This document shows, in pieces, positions 33,863 to 44,126 of a stretch of DNA of 49,223 nucleotides. Below the pieces are notes generated by a model. That model searched no databases, was not told the origin of the DNA, and worked only from the letters and a program-made list of their open reading frames with translations. The DNA is from a virus, in the IMG/VR virus record IMGVR_UViG_3300008116_000261, positions 1-49,223 of that record; one strand, written 5' to 3'. The translations under genes were made by a program, and so were the position numbers. Every line of letters begins with the position of its first letter. The stretch's first letter is position 1.

Positions 33863-36800
33863 TTATGGAGGTGTACCTGTTCCTGGGTTTCCGTATTTTC
33901 TTACTTTTATTTCTTTCCATGGTCTTAAAACACCATTTACTACTGCTGGGAAAGGGTATGGATATTGAGCAGGGTTTGGGATTCCTAGATTAATATAATC
34001 CCAATCTACCAGTATTCTCTTAACTGTATACTGCGGAAAATTGTTTGGTCCAACTGCTCCTTCTGCAGCTTGTAGTGTAGCGTTAGTTCCGTAAACTGTA
34101 ACCTGTTGTATACAGCTTTCCTGGGCTGCATTATATGCTTCTATTACGTACGCTCTTGTTAATTGATTAACAGCTACATCCTGTGTTGTATTTCCTAGGT
34201 ATTGATCATACTGAAATATGTAGTTAGAATCTTCTACGTTTAGTACAATTGCATAGAAATTGTTATCATACCCATAAAGTGCTGGGTCTGAAATATTAAA
34301 TGTGTTTTTAAATGTTGATTCTAATGGGTTAAGATCTTCATCTGGTATCCATGTAGATGGAGGTTGCCCTGGGTTTATTCCTTCTGCGACTGTTATCAGT
34401 CTGTACTTATCTTCCCTGTTAGGATCTGTTAACTCTGATGTATTAGTTAATCTATATATATTATAACGTATAGATGGATTTTGTGTTAAGCTTGTACCTA
34501 GATTTCCGCCAAGTGTAAAAAAGGATTGTATACCTCTATACTGAGATATACCGGTACCCGGTACAGCGCCAGGGAGAGTATTGTTAAGACGAGTGTATCC
34601 TGACCCTACTGGGGTAGTTGTGTATCCTTCTCCTTCAGTTGGGTTCTGTTCTTCCCATGTTCCGTGTTGGTATTTTGAGAATTGAAATTCAAATCCTCGG
34701 AATACCTGCTGAGTGGTTTGAGCATATGGTTTCTTACCTAATGTACATGTTCCTACAGTTACTGATTTAGTTATTGAACATACATCTCCTATATTAGCAT
34801 CTCTCACTGTAATTGTTACAACAGTACCTGTTTTTTGATTAAACTGATAAGTACTTGGAGAGGGTATCGGATCTATTGCAGAGCTTGTTGAATAGGAAGC
34901 TGTGTATTGTAGAAATTGGTTATTTGGATTAGTAATCCATGTCGTTAAGTCTGTAATTGGCCCTCCTGTAGCTGATCCTACTACGTTTGTAGTTTGAACT
35001 CCTATTGTTGATAAAAATATACTACAAGTTGCAAATCTTACTTGAATGTTCTTAGTACATACTGGCCCTACGGTAACTTCTGTATTTGTTGCCTTGATTA
35101 AGAAATCCTGGTAATACCCTGGTGTTGCTGATGGAGGAATAACTGGTAATATTCGCGGAAATGATATCGGTGTCCAGGTAGTAGGTACTAGGTCATTTGA
35201 TGCACTATATATGCAGTTATTATTTGTAAATGTAAAAAATTGATTTGCATTCCAGACAGCTGTAGATGATGTAATATAGAACGGTGTTGGTACTGCTTCT
35301 AATAGACATACCTCGTTTGAAGAGCTTACAAAAGCTATTTGATAAGGGGATGCAGAATATGCTAGATCTTTATAGATGTTAGCATTGTTTAGATTTACAT
35401 TTGAAACAGATATTTTACTTCCTGAGATTTCTCCATTATATTTAGCTTCTTCCTGAAAGTGAGTAGTTCCTACTCCTATACCTGTTGGTGTTTGGAAATT
35501 ATCGTAATACACTGTTGTATATTCATTCTGACCTGTTTTAAAGGTATTTGGACTTCTACCTGATATAAATGCTGTATCTATTGATCCAGAGTATTCCGGT
35601 CTTGAACCTGTAGTAATTATAGATTTAGCTTTTGATCTATTAAGTAAGTTCGGTTTGATTATAATTCCTGTATCTGCTACTACTCTTGCAGGTAAGAAAT
35701 CTTTAACCATCTTAAAGATAGTATTATCGTAGAACTTAATAAGTCTTACATAATCTCTTAAGTCGTAAGAACCTGAAGCTCCTAAGGAACCGCTTAATAT
35801 AGTTGTAGCTATTCTTTCTAATCCTGAGTAATTATTTAAGTGTAGGTTACTTGGGTCTCCTATGTAATCATCTATATTAAAGTTTGCAAGTGATGCTGTG
35901 GCTAAAGATCTAGAGATAATGTAGTTGTCTATATTATCTGAAGGTGAAAAACCTACTTCAACTGCGTGAAGATCATCTGTATACTTATCGTCTCTTTTTA
36001 TAATAGAAACATAATTAGAAAGTGTGCTTCCGCTTATTAAACTACCTGTATTATCTAATCGTATCTTACTTAAAGAACTTGTATAGTTTTGATAGTCTCC
36101 GTAAAAAGGTCTTTCGTTTCTATTTCTACCTCCGTATAGTTTTATATCTAAAATATCACCTGGTATTCCTAAACAGTTTATAAGTGCTCTTAAACCTCTT
36201 TCTGTTCCTTTTGATTTTAAAAGTAACGGTAAGTTATGGTATATACGTTTTTGAACTTCTTTTTGATAATCGTCATACGAAACTGGCTGTATAGGAGTAT
36301 TCGAACCAGTTAAAGATCCTGTTACGTATACATTGATTTGTTCACTTCCTGATTGATATGCTTGTCCTACAAAAGTTGTAAATAAATCCTCTATAGACTT
36401 ATTAGAGGTGTATAATTTTACTCCAAAGTTCTCTAAAGCTTCTGCTACTAAGTCTTTCGAAATACCGTAACCAATTCTATTATCAGCATCATACTTATCT
36501 GTTACTGCTTTAGAATATAGCCATAGGTTATCGAAATGTTGACCGACCATGTATATAAAGGTCAGGTAGTTTTCGTTATTTGGATCATCTCTTAAGAAAG
36601 AAGGTATACTGTATGCTAGTGAATTATAGTTTGTTTGATCGTATTCAATTGCATTTGCAATCTGATCTGTATACCATGTTACTGCTTCTGGTGCAGTACT
36701 TATTTTATTAACATAGGGCTTAGTTGTATTACTTTTTGGCCAAGAGTTACTTCCTGATTCATAATACAAATATCTTTCATAATGATCGAAATTACTAACA

Positions 36801-37849
36801 ACTCCTGTTAGTAGATTTTGATAATAATCCCTACTTCCTGATATTCCTTGAATACCTGTTGTTGCTGTATCTATAGCTACTAAACTTGCAGAATAACTAT
36901 TTACTAAGTCTATCTTATATTTAAAGTTTAGAAGTCTTTCTTGTGCTGATGAGAAATGAACGAAGTCGTTAAAATCAGTATAATCAACACTAATGTCAAT
37001 ACTCTTCTCTTTAACTGTTGAGAATAGTTGACTATTTGAGTTATTTATTGGGTAACTGAATAATTCATTATAATCGTAATACCCTGTTGGAACTACGTTA
37101 TTATCTGTTATGTCAATATTAAAATTTGGAGATCTTAGAGTAGGTGCAAGTACTGGAGGTAATATAATCTCTACATCTATTTCATAAGCTAGAGAGTCTG
37201 ATACTATATCTACTATACTTAAGACGCTCTTTACTCTATAGATATCAGGTAGAGGTTCGTATAACTTTACTACGACAACCTTCCCTGTAGGAGAATCTAA
37301 CGTATCAATATTTGTTGCAATTAATAAGTCGTTATCTTTAAAATTTAATCTAAAACCTGTGAAATAAGACTGATTCTGTAATTTATTTTTAATTGCAGAA
37401 GTAATGCTTACTAGCTCTTCTGACGGTATATTTAGTGTTGCTAAACTTAATTCTGTCCTATCTGCTGATATTTCTTGTATGTAAAAATCTACTCTAGACC
37501 TGTCCTGTGAGTATAAATCATCTAGAAAATGGTACAGTAATTTAACACCGCCATTTTCGTATCCATAAGTTTTAGCATCTTCAACAGGGTCAATAGTTAG
37601 GGCAGATGTTCCTTCTTGCCCGGCAGATTGTGCTGCTGCTGCTTGTTTATACCCTGTATAGTCGTATATACTTTCTACTAACTCATCTGATAGAGATAGT
37701 ATATGTAATTCTGAGTAGTTCTTAGTTGGGTCAAATACATTATTAATCTGAAAGGAGTCTACCAGAGCTCTATCTTCCTGAGAGAATTGTTCGAAACCTT
37801 CTATATTTTCAGGTGAATCTTGATTAACTGTATAAATTATATCTGCCAT
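33863..37849 (-). CDS. Very large baseplate wedge/fibre-network protein (gp7-like position)
   Basis: The 1328-residue protein is the largest in the window. It has an extended N-terminal region (about 1-480), then EVQKRIYHNLPLLLKSKGTE and RGLRALINCLGIP near 530-565. The latter resembles the P2 gpI/T4 gp7-type motif in which a KxKGT...AL...LG helix anchors wedge proteins. The C-terminal half is a chain of beta domains with Cys pairs (CTKNIQVRFATC, CSITKSVTVGTC) typical of surface-exposed repeats. It follows gp6 and a small coiled-coil protein, as wedge components do. The gp7 equivalence is inference. Confidence 0.7.
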   Translation of the reverse strand: MADIIYTVNQDSPENIEGFEQFSQEDRALVDSFQINNVFDPTKNYSELHILSLSDELVESIYDYTGYKQAAAAQSAGQEGTSALTIDPVEDAKTYGYENGGVKLLYHFLDDLYSQDRSRVDFYIQEISADRTELSLATLNIPSEELVSITSAIKNKLQNQSYFTGFRLNFKDNDLLIATNIDTLDSPTGKVVVVKLYEPLPDIYRVKSVLSIVDIVSDSLAYEIDVEIILPPVLAPTLRSPNFNIDITDNNVVPTGYYDYNELFSYPINNSNSQLFSTVKEKSIDISVDYTDFNDFVHFSSAQERLLNFKYKIDLVNSYSASLVAIDTATTGIQGISGSRDYYQNLLTGVVSNFDHYERYLYYESGSNSWPKSNTTKPYVNKISTAPEAVTWYTDQIANAIEYDQTNYNSLAYSIPSFLRDDPNNENYLTFIYMVGQHFDNLWLYSKAVTDKYDADNRIGYGISKDLVAEALENFGVKLYTSNKSIEDLFTTFVGQAYQSGSEQINVYVTGSLTGSNTPIQPVSYDDYQKEVQKRIYHNLPLLLKSKGTERGLRALINCLGIPGDILDIKLYGGRNRNERPFYGDYQNYTSSLSKIRLDNTGSLISGSTLSNYVSIIKRDDKYTDDLHAVEVGFSPSDNIDNYIISRSLATASLANFNIDDYIGDPSNLHLNNYSGLERIATTILSGSLGASGSYDLRDYVRLIKFYDNTIFKMVKDFLPARVVADTGIIIKPNLLNRSKAKSIITTGSRPEYSGSIDTAFISGRSPNTFKTGQNEYTTVYYDNFQTPTGIGVGTTHFQEEAKYNGEISGSKISVSNVNLNNANIYKDLAYSASPYQIAFVSSSNEVCLLEAVPTPFYITSSTAVWNANQFFTFTNNNCIYSASNDLVPTTWTPISFPRILPVIPPSATPGYYQDFLIKATNTEVTVGPVCTKNIQVRFATCSIFLSTIGVQTTNVVGSATGGPITDLTTWITNPNNQFLQYTASYSTSSAIDPIPSPSTYQFNQKTGTVVTITVRDANIGDVCSITKSVTVGTCTLGKKPYAQTTQQVFRGFEFQFSKYQHGTWEEQNPTEGEGYTTTPVGSGYTRLNNTLPGAVPGTGISQYRGIQSFFTLGGNLGTSLTQNPSIRYNIYRLTNTSELTDPNREDKYRLITVAEGINPGQPPSTWIPDEDLNPLESTFKNTFNISDPALYGYDNNFYAIVLNVEDSNYIFQYDQYLGNTTQDVAVNQLTRAYVIEAYNAAQESCIQQVTVYGTNATLQAAEGAVGPNNFPQYTVKRILVDWDYINLGIPNPAQYPYPFPAVVNGVLRPWKEIKVRKYGNPGTGTPP

Positions 37850-38188
37850 CTATGTTATATTTGTTTCTAGTGTTAGTATCTGTTGATTTAATGCTAGATT
37901 TTCTTGTCTTAATTGTGCTATTTCATCTAATAGCGGCTGTATGTCCTGTGTTACTCTATCAAAAGTTAGTAATTCTGAACTCTTTTTTACTAGATATTCG
38001 TGTGAGTTTGTTTCTCCTGTTACATCTATTACAAAGTAAAGTTTCTCGTATAATCTAAATAACTCTTCTGGAGTATCTGGATCTTCTTCCGGAACTGGCT
38101 GTACAAAAGTGCTGAAGGTATTATCAACTACTTTAGTAAAGTCAACAGCGTTAAAAACTGTTTTCTGTATATTAATGTTATTAGCCAT
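37850..38188 (-). CDS. Small coiled-coil tail protein
   Basis: The 112-residue protein ends in a heptad-like coiled coil (IAQLRQENLALNQQILTLET) after an acidic segment PEEDPDTPEELFRLYEKLYF. Its stop touches the ATG of the 1328-residue gene, and its start overlaps the upstream gene by 8 nt. It is probably an assembly partner of the large protein. Confidence 0.65.
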   Translation of the reverse strand: MANNINIQKTVFNAVDFTKVVDNTFSTFVQPVPEEDPDTPEELFRLYEKLYFVIDVTGETNSHEYLVKKSSELLTFDRVTQDIQPLLDEIAQLRQENLALNQQILTLETNIT

Positions 38189-39299
38189 TTCTTACTACTT
38201 TAAATATATTTTGGTTATCTACTACTGTAGTGCTTCCATCTAAAGTCGTCTTTATTAATATACGATAATATCTCTCAGGTTGCAACCCATCCATATACAT
38301 GTCAAAATACCCTCCTTGACTATCACAGCTAACTTTTGTAAATTTTGTATCAAAATCAATAATCATCTCTTCTGTGTTCTCATCTCTTATTCCCCAATAA
38401 GAACCTGATGGAAGAGCATAGTTTGTTGTATATATAGAACTTGTTGTAAATGTTCTTACCGGGTATTTTGGCTTTGCAGCTACCCTGAATCTCTGTTTAC
38501 CTACGTTAGTATATTTACCTGTATTATTAGTTATATTAATTGTTGAGATACTATTAGAGAGAACCGATAAACTACCTGTACTGTATGTACTGTCATCCCA
38601 TTTAAAATCTAAATATGGAGGGTAAATAGTGTTCGTATCTGCACTAAAGTATTTTAATCTTATAGAAGATGTTGTATTAAATTCTAAACTATCTGCAAGT
38701 TTTAAAATAAACCCACTGTTTGTGATAGTGTTTGCATTCCAAAGTTTTACAGCTTGTGTTACGTTTATGTCAACATCGTATGTAGAGTTCATAGGATTTG
38801 ACTGAGTAAATTCAAGGCTGGTTGCTCCTGAAGCTGTATACCAGTTACCTCCTCCTGTTTTAGATCCTGTAAAAGAAGCAGTAACACCTGCTGGATACAT
38901 TGAAGATAACCATGGAGATCCTAATCCTGCTTTTTGATAATTCCAAGAAACACCTGATGTATTAGTTGGAATATCTCCATACTTCCCTGTACCATTATCC
39001 CATCCTCCTGCTGAAGAATAGACTGGGTATGTGTATATAGTTGTGTTAACAGGTATTTGGTAAGCATCAGCTAAATACAGTCCTAAGGAAGCACTATAGT
39101 TATTACTGCCTATTTTATTAGAAACAATATCAGCAATTTCTGTAGAACTGAATTGAACCAGTATTCTACTAGTCTCACCTGTTCCTGTTACGTCGTAATA
39201 TCCTCCTAGTTCAACTATTTCATCTAATCCTGCGTTAGAGGAAGATGCTTCGCTGAAAATAAAAGTGTCTTTTTCGGGAAATATTCTATATACTGCCAT
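38181..39299 (-). CDS. DNRLRE-like beta-sandwich tail protein
   Basis: The 372-residue protein begins VYRIFPEKDTFIFSEASSSN and runs ...GGYYDVTGTGETSRILVQFS, ASLGLYLADAYQIP, typical of the DNRLRE carbohydrate-binding-type beta-sandwich. The middle contains GGWDNGTGKYGDIP and WLSSMYPAGVTASF. The C-terminal 120 residues are a second beta domain (FRVAAKPKYPVRTF). It follows gp6, the position of gp8-type wedge proteins, and may bind glycans or the baseplate. Confidence 0.7.
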   Translation of the reverse strand: MAVYRIFPEKDTFIFSEASSSNAGLDEIVELGGYYDVTGTGETSRILVQFSSTEIADIVSNKIGSNNYSASLGLYLADAYQIPVNTTIYTYPVYSSAGGWDNGTGKYGDIPTNTSGVSWNYQKAGLGSPWLSSMYPAGVTASFTGSKTGGGNWYTASGATSLEFTQSNPMNSTYDVDINVTQAVKLWNANTITNSGFILKLADSLEFNTTSSIRLKYFSADTNTIYPPYLDFKWDDSTYSTGSLSVLSNSISTINITNNTGKYTNVGKQRFRVAAKPKYPVRTFTTSSIYTTNYALPSGSYWGIRDENTEEMIIDFDTKFTKVSCDSQGGYFDMYMDGLQPERYYRILIKTTLDGSTTVVDNQNIFKVVRNG

Positions 39300-39300
39300 G

Positions 39301-41136
39301 TTATAATGTTGTTATTCTTCCTTTAATGTCTGTGTTTGGGTATTTTACTTCAAATATACATGGATCATAAGACGGGTAAACTATATTATTTCTAGTTGCT
39401 CCTTGTATATCGTATTCATACTGTGAATATATTCCTCCTGCATTATTAACTATTTCTATTTTCTGTACTGTCTGTACACCTTTTACCTGGTCTAACAATG
39501 TATAAATACTAGAAAGATTAATCGGCTGGTTAATATTCCATTTTGCTATATCAAAATAGTCCTGTAATAGGTTTGTACATGTAAGTAGTACATCTCTACC
39601 TGAGAAATTAGGTTTAACTATTATGTCAAAATTAACCCCTATGTTTACAATAAAAGCATCTTTTATATTCAAAGCATCTGTTAAGATCATATACTCTGAA
39701 AGGTATGTTTTCAGGTTATTTTTTAGTGTGATTGTTGCAGGTGTTAGATTTTTTAAATTATCATATGCTAAAGTAAATAAGGATAGTGATAGTGGATTAC
39801 TGTCAATTATACTATCTGTGTTACTATTTGGATTTGTTAACTGGTCTTGTGTTACGTACACTTTTGCAATTGACCCGTACTTAGAATCCATTGATAAAGC
39901 TCTTACTGTATAATCCTGTAATGTTACTGCTCTTCCTTGTTCATTAAAAGCTCTTAATGAATTTTCTCTTAATTCATCTACAGTATCTCCATCTCTTCCT
40001 CCTATAGCTGCTAAGTTGTTATTAAACGTTACTGTACCTAATTGTGCTGGGGAGTTTGGATTTGCTGATCTATCGATCACCTGACCTCCATATCCTATAA
40101 GGGTATTTACTGTATTTGCAGGAGCGTTTGCTTGAACTCCTCCTCCTACTAGGTATGTTATAGTGAGTGTAGTGTTAGCAGGTGCTAATCCATATGATCT
40201 TGTAGATAGAAAGTTAGAGGGATCGTATGCGTAATCTACCCTTCTTACTCCTTGATCTGAACCAAATCCTACATTAGTTGGATCTGGTGTTATTATAGAG
40301 TCATCTTGACCGCTAATTCCTGCTCCGAATTGAATCTGTAGTTGGCCGTTTGCTAAAAATCTCGTTACAAATCTTCTAGGAACTCTCTGAAGAGTTAAAC
40401 TAAAAGGTACTGACTGTTTATCAGGTGCATTATTTGTATTATCTATAAAAACAGTGTCCTGTCCTAGGAACGGAACTTCATACCAAATATTACCACCGCT
40501 ATCAACTATCGATTGTATTCCTATAATATTAGCATCATCTATTGTAATTGTCTTAAATTTCTCTACTAAAGTAACAACCTCTGTTGCAGTTCTTACTTCT
40601 CCTGATATTGCTTTAGCAGTTTTAGTTAATCTAAACTGGTTAGGATTACCTCCTGAAAAGCTTTCAATTGTAACATCTGTATCGTCATATGAGCTTGAGA
40701 AAGCAAAATCAATATGCCTATCTATAAAGAAATTAACTTGGTCAGCTACTGTTGATTTTATTCTTGTATAACTAGGTATATATAGAGCTTGAGTCCAGTC
40801 TGGGTTTCCTCCTACTGCTCCTACTATTTGAGATACTTCAATATCTACTGTAGCTGGTGATGTTACTTTAGGACGGTATCCCATCATATAAGCTAAGTTA
40901 TATAAATTAGCTGGATTTTTAGCATACTGTATATATGTTTCTTGAAGCTGTGTATCTTGGTAAAATGATAAAACATCTCCTACATAAGCAGCCATCTCTA
41001 TAAACATCATACCTGGTGATGATGGTGAGAAGTCGTTATAAGAGTCTGGGAAATAGTTTTTAGCGTATTCAGTTAATTGACTTCTAAAATCCCCAAAGTC
41101 TTTATTTACGTATTTTATATCTCTATCTTGAGCCAT
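39301..41136 (-). CDS. 6: Baseplate wedge protein gp6 (baseplate J-like)
   Basis: The 611-residue protein carries gp6 signatures: DIKYVNKDFGDFRSQLTEYA at 5-24, FSPSSPGMMFIEMAAYVGDV near 37-56 and SFYQDTQLQETYI next to it. It also has RENSLRAFNEQGRAVTLQDY near 395-414 and IGVNFDIIVKPN near 500-511. In T4, gp6 dimers form the ring linking wedges around the hub. It overlaps gp25 by one base, in the usual 25-6 order. Length is close to the T4 protein. Confidence 0.93.
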   Translation of the reverse strand: MAQDRDIKYVNKDFGDFRSQLTEYAKNYFPDSYNDFSPSSPGMMFIEMAAYVGDVLSFYQDTQLQETYIQYAKNPANLYNLAYMMGYRPKVTSPATVDIEVSQIVGAVGGNPDWTQALYIPSYTRIKSTVADQVNFFIDRHIDFAFSSSYDDTDVTIESFSGGNPNQFRLTKTAKAISGEVRTATEVVTLVEKFKTITIDDANIIGIQSIVDSGGNIWYEVPFLGQDTVFIDNTNNAPDKQSVPFSLTLQRVPRRFVTRFLANGQLQIQFGAGISGQDDSIITPDPTNVGFGSDQGVRRVDYAYDPSNFLSTRSYGLAPANTTLTITYLVGGGVQANAPANTVNTLIGYGGQVIDRSANPNSPAQLGTVTFNNNLAAIGGRDGDTVDELRENSLRAFNEQGRAVTLQDYTVRALSMDSKYGSIAKVYVTQDQLTNPNSNTDSIIDSNPLSLSLFTLAYDNLKNLTPATITLKNNLKTYLSEYMILTDALNIKDAFIVNIGVNFDIIVKPNFSGRDVLLTCTNLLQDYFDIAKWNINQPINLSSIYTLLDQVKGVQTVQKIEIVNNAGGIYSQYEYDIQGATRNNIVYPSYDPCIFEVKYPNTDIKGRITTL

Positions 41137-41546
41137 TATTGTTCAAAATTAATTAACAATTCATCTTGTATGTTTGTCTGGGTAACACTATAACTTAGGT
41201 ATACTGTTACTGTATTTGTATCGGGAGAAGTTACCACCTTTACGTCGTTTACTTGCAAATTTGGAAACCAAGTTGAAATTTCAGTCCTTACTACAGCATC
41301 TATTTCACCTTTTTTATCTTCTGTTATTTGATCGAAAAGAAGCCTTCTTAGTCCTGCTCCTAAATCTGGGTTCAGGTATCTCTCTCCTTTTTCTGTAAGG
41401 AAATGATTAACTAAGTTTGCTTTTAGAGCATCTCGTGTTGTATATGTAGAGTTAAATACAGAATTTGAAGAAAACGGGAGATTAACTCCAACTGCTTTCC
41501 TAGCCTGTAAATCTAGTGGATTTATTTTCTGTATATTAAATGCCAT
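41136..41546 (-). CDS. 25: Baseplate wedge protein gp25
   Basis: The 136-residue protein has the gp25/lysozyme-like baseplate fold pattern: DALKANLVNHFLTEKGERYL near 39-58 followed by NPDLGAGLRRLLFDQ. The helix EIDAVVRTEISTWFP with the beta hairpin VNDVKVV then follows. In T4, gp25 nucleates sheath polymerisation at the baseplate. It is coupled to gp6 and the upstream gene by one-base overlaps. Confidence 0.93.
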   Translation of the reverse strand: MAFNIQKINPLDLQARKAVGVNLPFSSNSVFNSTYTTRDALKANLVNHFLTEKGERYLNPDLGAGLRRLLFDQITEDKKGEIDAVVRTEISTWFPNLQVNDVKVVTSPDTNTVTVYLSYSVTQTNIQDELLINFEQ

Positions 41547-41965
41547 TATGCTCCGAATCTTTCTTTATCTTTTTGTACTGATGCCTTATATACATCTCCT
41601 GCTCTCATCATAAAATCAAACTGTGATATATCTAATCCTGGTTCTGGACCTTGTCTAAAGTTCTCTACTATTGGATTCATCCCTAACCCTGGTGCTTGTA
41701 CCATATCTGATGTTGCACTTACTAGGTTCTGGTATTCTCCTTGAGTCATTGAGTATTTTGTTTCATTCATCAGATCCATAATAGGATTACCTGTAGGTAC
41801 TGGTTTTGCAACTACAGGTTTATGCTCTGCATACTTTGTTACATGCTGTACTGTAGGTTTGCTTGAAGTAGGTTCTACATCTTCTGAAAGAATTACTGCT
41901 AACTCTTCTCGAACTGCTTCTCGAACTGCTTCTTTAATTAATTTTTTTAATAAATCTAACTTCAT
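41546..41965 (-). CDS. Unknown small protein in baseplate block
   Basis: The 139-residue protein begins LLKKLIKEAVREAVREELAV (4-23), an amphipathic leader-type helix with IKE. Then comes a Pro/Lys linker (about 30-60) and a C-terminal QFDFMMRAGDVYKASVQKD. It lies between gp25 and the coiled-coil protein. An AT-rich box (41967-41978) is immediately upstream. Function unknown. Confidence 0.65.
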   Translation of the reverse strand: MKLDLLKKLIKEAVREAVREELAVILSEDVEPTSSKPTVQHVTKYAEHKPVVAKPVPTGNPIMDLMNETKYSMTQGEYQNLVSATSDMVQAPGLGMNPIVENFRQGPEPGLDISQFDFMMRAGDVYKASVQKDKERFGA

Positions 41966-41982
41966 ATTAATAAATAGTTATG

Positions 41983-42966
41983 TTATGTGAATTGATTATC
42001 TATTCTAAATTTAATCTCATCTAAAAGAACTTGTGTGTCTGAACTGAAAGAAGAATCTCCTCTTAATCGAATTGTACCTCCTCTATCTTTTGCTACTGCA
42101 TACCTTCTAGGTGCTATTTCTGGAGAATCCGGGTCTTGTATAATTGCTAATACATAGTTCTTATAGAGGTAGTCTTGGTTAGGGGTACCCTCAGATCCTG
42201 TATTTTCTGGCGGTTGTGCTGTTGCAAGTATTTCATTCAGGTCGGCTGGTTCTCCTATACTACATTGTTGTATTGCTAGGTCAATTGAATTTAACCTATC
42301 TTTTAGGTTTTTTATAACAAGACTTATTGCTGTTACAACAGCTAAGATTGCAGCTGCATCTCCTAATAACCTGTCCAATATTTTATTTAACTTAACTAAG
42401 GAAGCACTATATTTATTAGGTATACTGATTGGAATACCGATACCTCCTGACATAGGCGGTATAATTGCTGTTGGAATAGGTATAGAAGTTATTATTTTTA
42501 TCAAAGCATTTACTATACCTACAACTGCTGTAAGTTTTGCTGCTATACCTTGAAAGACTGCTATTCTTTTTTCAAAACTTGTTAGGTGGTTTATTAACGT
42601 ATTCCTTGTCTTAATTACTTTCTGAAGTTCTTTAGAGGCAGGGCATCCGCTTGAGAATTTATTTAATAGTGCTACTACTTGCTTCTGTATCTGCGCTACT
42701 AACATACCTCTTAATGTACCTATTTGAGAAGCTGCAATAGCTGCTATACCACCTTTTATTCCGCCTGGTGTCCTAAACAAAGCCTGCGTTTCTTTTATTT
42801 TTTGTTGAAGTTCTTTAGCTTTTTTTACTGCAGCTTCTGCTTTTGCCTTAGCATCTTCTACCTGTTTTTTTGTTTCTTCAAATTTCTTCTGAGCCTCTCT
42901 AACTTTTGCTATTGATGACTCTGCTGATGCTTTTAATGCCTCTGCTTTTTGTACCTCTCCTGCCAT
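41983..42966 (-). CDS. Coiled-coil/hydrophobic baseplate-region protein
   Basis: The 327-residue protein has an N-terminal coiled coil (about 5-65, Ala/Lys/Glu-rich). Long hydrophobic helices follow (GIKGGIAAIAASQIGTLRGM; AKLTAVVGIVNALIKIITSI; AAAILAVVTAISLVIKNL), then a soluble C-terminal domain (YVLAIIQDPDSPEIAPRRYA). It is coupled to the gp5-like gene. The arrangement recalls tail-internal or hub proteins that may be membrane-active, but it is far too short for a tape measure. Function unknown. Confidence 0.65.
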   Translation of the reverse strand: MAGEVQKAEALKASAESSIAKVREAQKKFEETKKQVEDAKAKAEAAVKKAKELQQKIKETQALFRTPGGIKGGIAAIAASQIGTLRGMLVAQIQKQVVALLNKFSSGCPASKELQKVIKTRNTLINHLTSFEKRIAVFQGIAAKLTAVVGIVNALIKIITSIPIPTAIIPPMSGGIGIPISIPNKYSASLVKLNKILDRLLGDAAAILAVVTAISLVIKNLKDRLNSIDLAIQQCSIGEPADLNEILATAQPPENTGSEGTPNQDYLYKNYVLAIIQDPDSPEIAPRRYAVAKDRGGTIRLRGDSSFSSDTQVLLDEIKFRIDNQFT

Positions 42967-44126
42967 TATTCTGTAAATACTTTTTTAGATTGAAATAACT
43001 TCATTTGAGTTTTTAAAGATCTTGATACAGCTCCTAATTCCGGTCCTGCTGCTATAAGGGAAGTTACTGGAGCAGGTTTACTTTCTACGTACACTTCTGC
43101 TGTAGACATTGCTATTGCTACACTTTCAAGAGTATCTAGTAGACTAGTTAGCCAATTTTCAAGTTGAGTACCTAAGACTACTGCTTCTTTTGTATTGGAA
43201 GCTCTAGCTGCTCTTCCTAAATATATCTTATTTGCATCTACACACATATAGTCTTTAGCATCAAAATTTAAAGTTCTAGCATTTAATCCTATTGATTCTT
43301 TAGCGGATATAAATGCAGACTCTTCTTTTGCATTAAGAAAAAGCCTTCCGCCGTTTAGTACAACTTGATTACCTACATACCGCCTAGCACTCAACGGGGC
43401 TACATCGTAAGAAGCTCTTTTCTTATTTACTTCTATTAAATCTGTTTTATGATCAGACAAGAAGTATAGAGAGTTAGGATCTTTATTTATATCCTCAACT
43501 ATGTGATCTATTCCATTATCTGTTTTTAATTGTCCATTACTTATCAGTATAATAGGTTTAGCATTATTACTTTCATCTACTAACTTATTCTCAGGTGACA
43601 TATTTCCACTTAGCCTGATTGACTGCCCTTGTCTTCCTTCTATTATAACGTCTCCCGGAAAAGGATATAGAGGATTTATATCTGCAAGTTCTTTCACATC
43701 TTTCCCTAATATGGTACTTATATCTGTATTAGGTTCTGGAAGTGCATTATGGTGACTACTTCCCCACAGGTTAACTACTGTGGAATAGTACATATCTTTA
43801 CTTGTTACACTTGACTGTATATCCGAAGTAGGTCCTTGCATTATCATTACTACTTCATTTAGTAATGGAAATTGTTTTATATTAGTATGTAGAGGTAGTG
43901 CTGGGTATTCGTTAGAAGTTATTTCTTTCTCTTCTAATATATTTCGGTATAGAATTGTGCCTATAGGTAGGGTGTTACCGTTAGGATCTGTAATTACAGT
44001 AGATTCATCTAATGCAATTTTTAGAACTCTTCCGAAAATAAAAGCGGGTTGAGAAGAGGAACCTCCGTCTTGGGACTGTACTATTGACCCTAACCTATTT
44101 CCTAAAAAGTAGTTATTACTTTTCAT
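42966..44126 (-). CDS. 5: Baseplate hub/spike protein, gp5-like without lysozyme domain
   Basis: The 386-residue protein has an N-terminal OB-like region (AFIFGRVLKIALDES near 28-42, FPLLNEVVMIMQGP near 88-101). The module GDVIIEGRQGQSIRLSGN near 158-175 is typical of T4-like spike proteins. A repetitive beta segment (NGGRLFLNAKEESAFISAKE) that could form the needle then follows. No lysozyme domain like that of T4 gp5 is present. The C-terminal 80 residues are helical. It is followed by hub-region genes and gp25-gp6. Confidence 0.7.
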   Translation of the reverse strand: MKSNNYFLGNRLGSIVQSQDGGSSSQPAFIFGRVLKIALDESTVITDPNGNTLPIGTILYRNILEEKEITSNEYPALPLHTNIKQFPLLNEVVMIMQGPTSDIQSSVTSKDMYYSTVVNLWGSSHHNALPEPNTDISTILGKDVKELADINPLYPFPGDVIIEGRQGQSIRLSGNMSPENKLVDESNNAKPIILISNGQLKTDNGIDHIVEDINKDPNSLYFLSDHKTDLIEVNKKRASYDVAPLSARRYVGNQVVLNGGRLFLNAKEESAFISAKESIGLNARTLNFDAKDYMCVDANKIYLGRAARASNTKEAVVLGTQLENWLTSLLDTLESVAIAMSTAEVYVESKPAPVTSLIAAGPELGAVSRSLKTQMKLFQSKKVFTE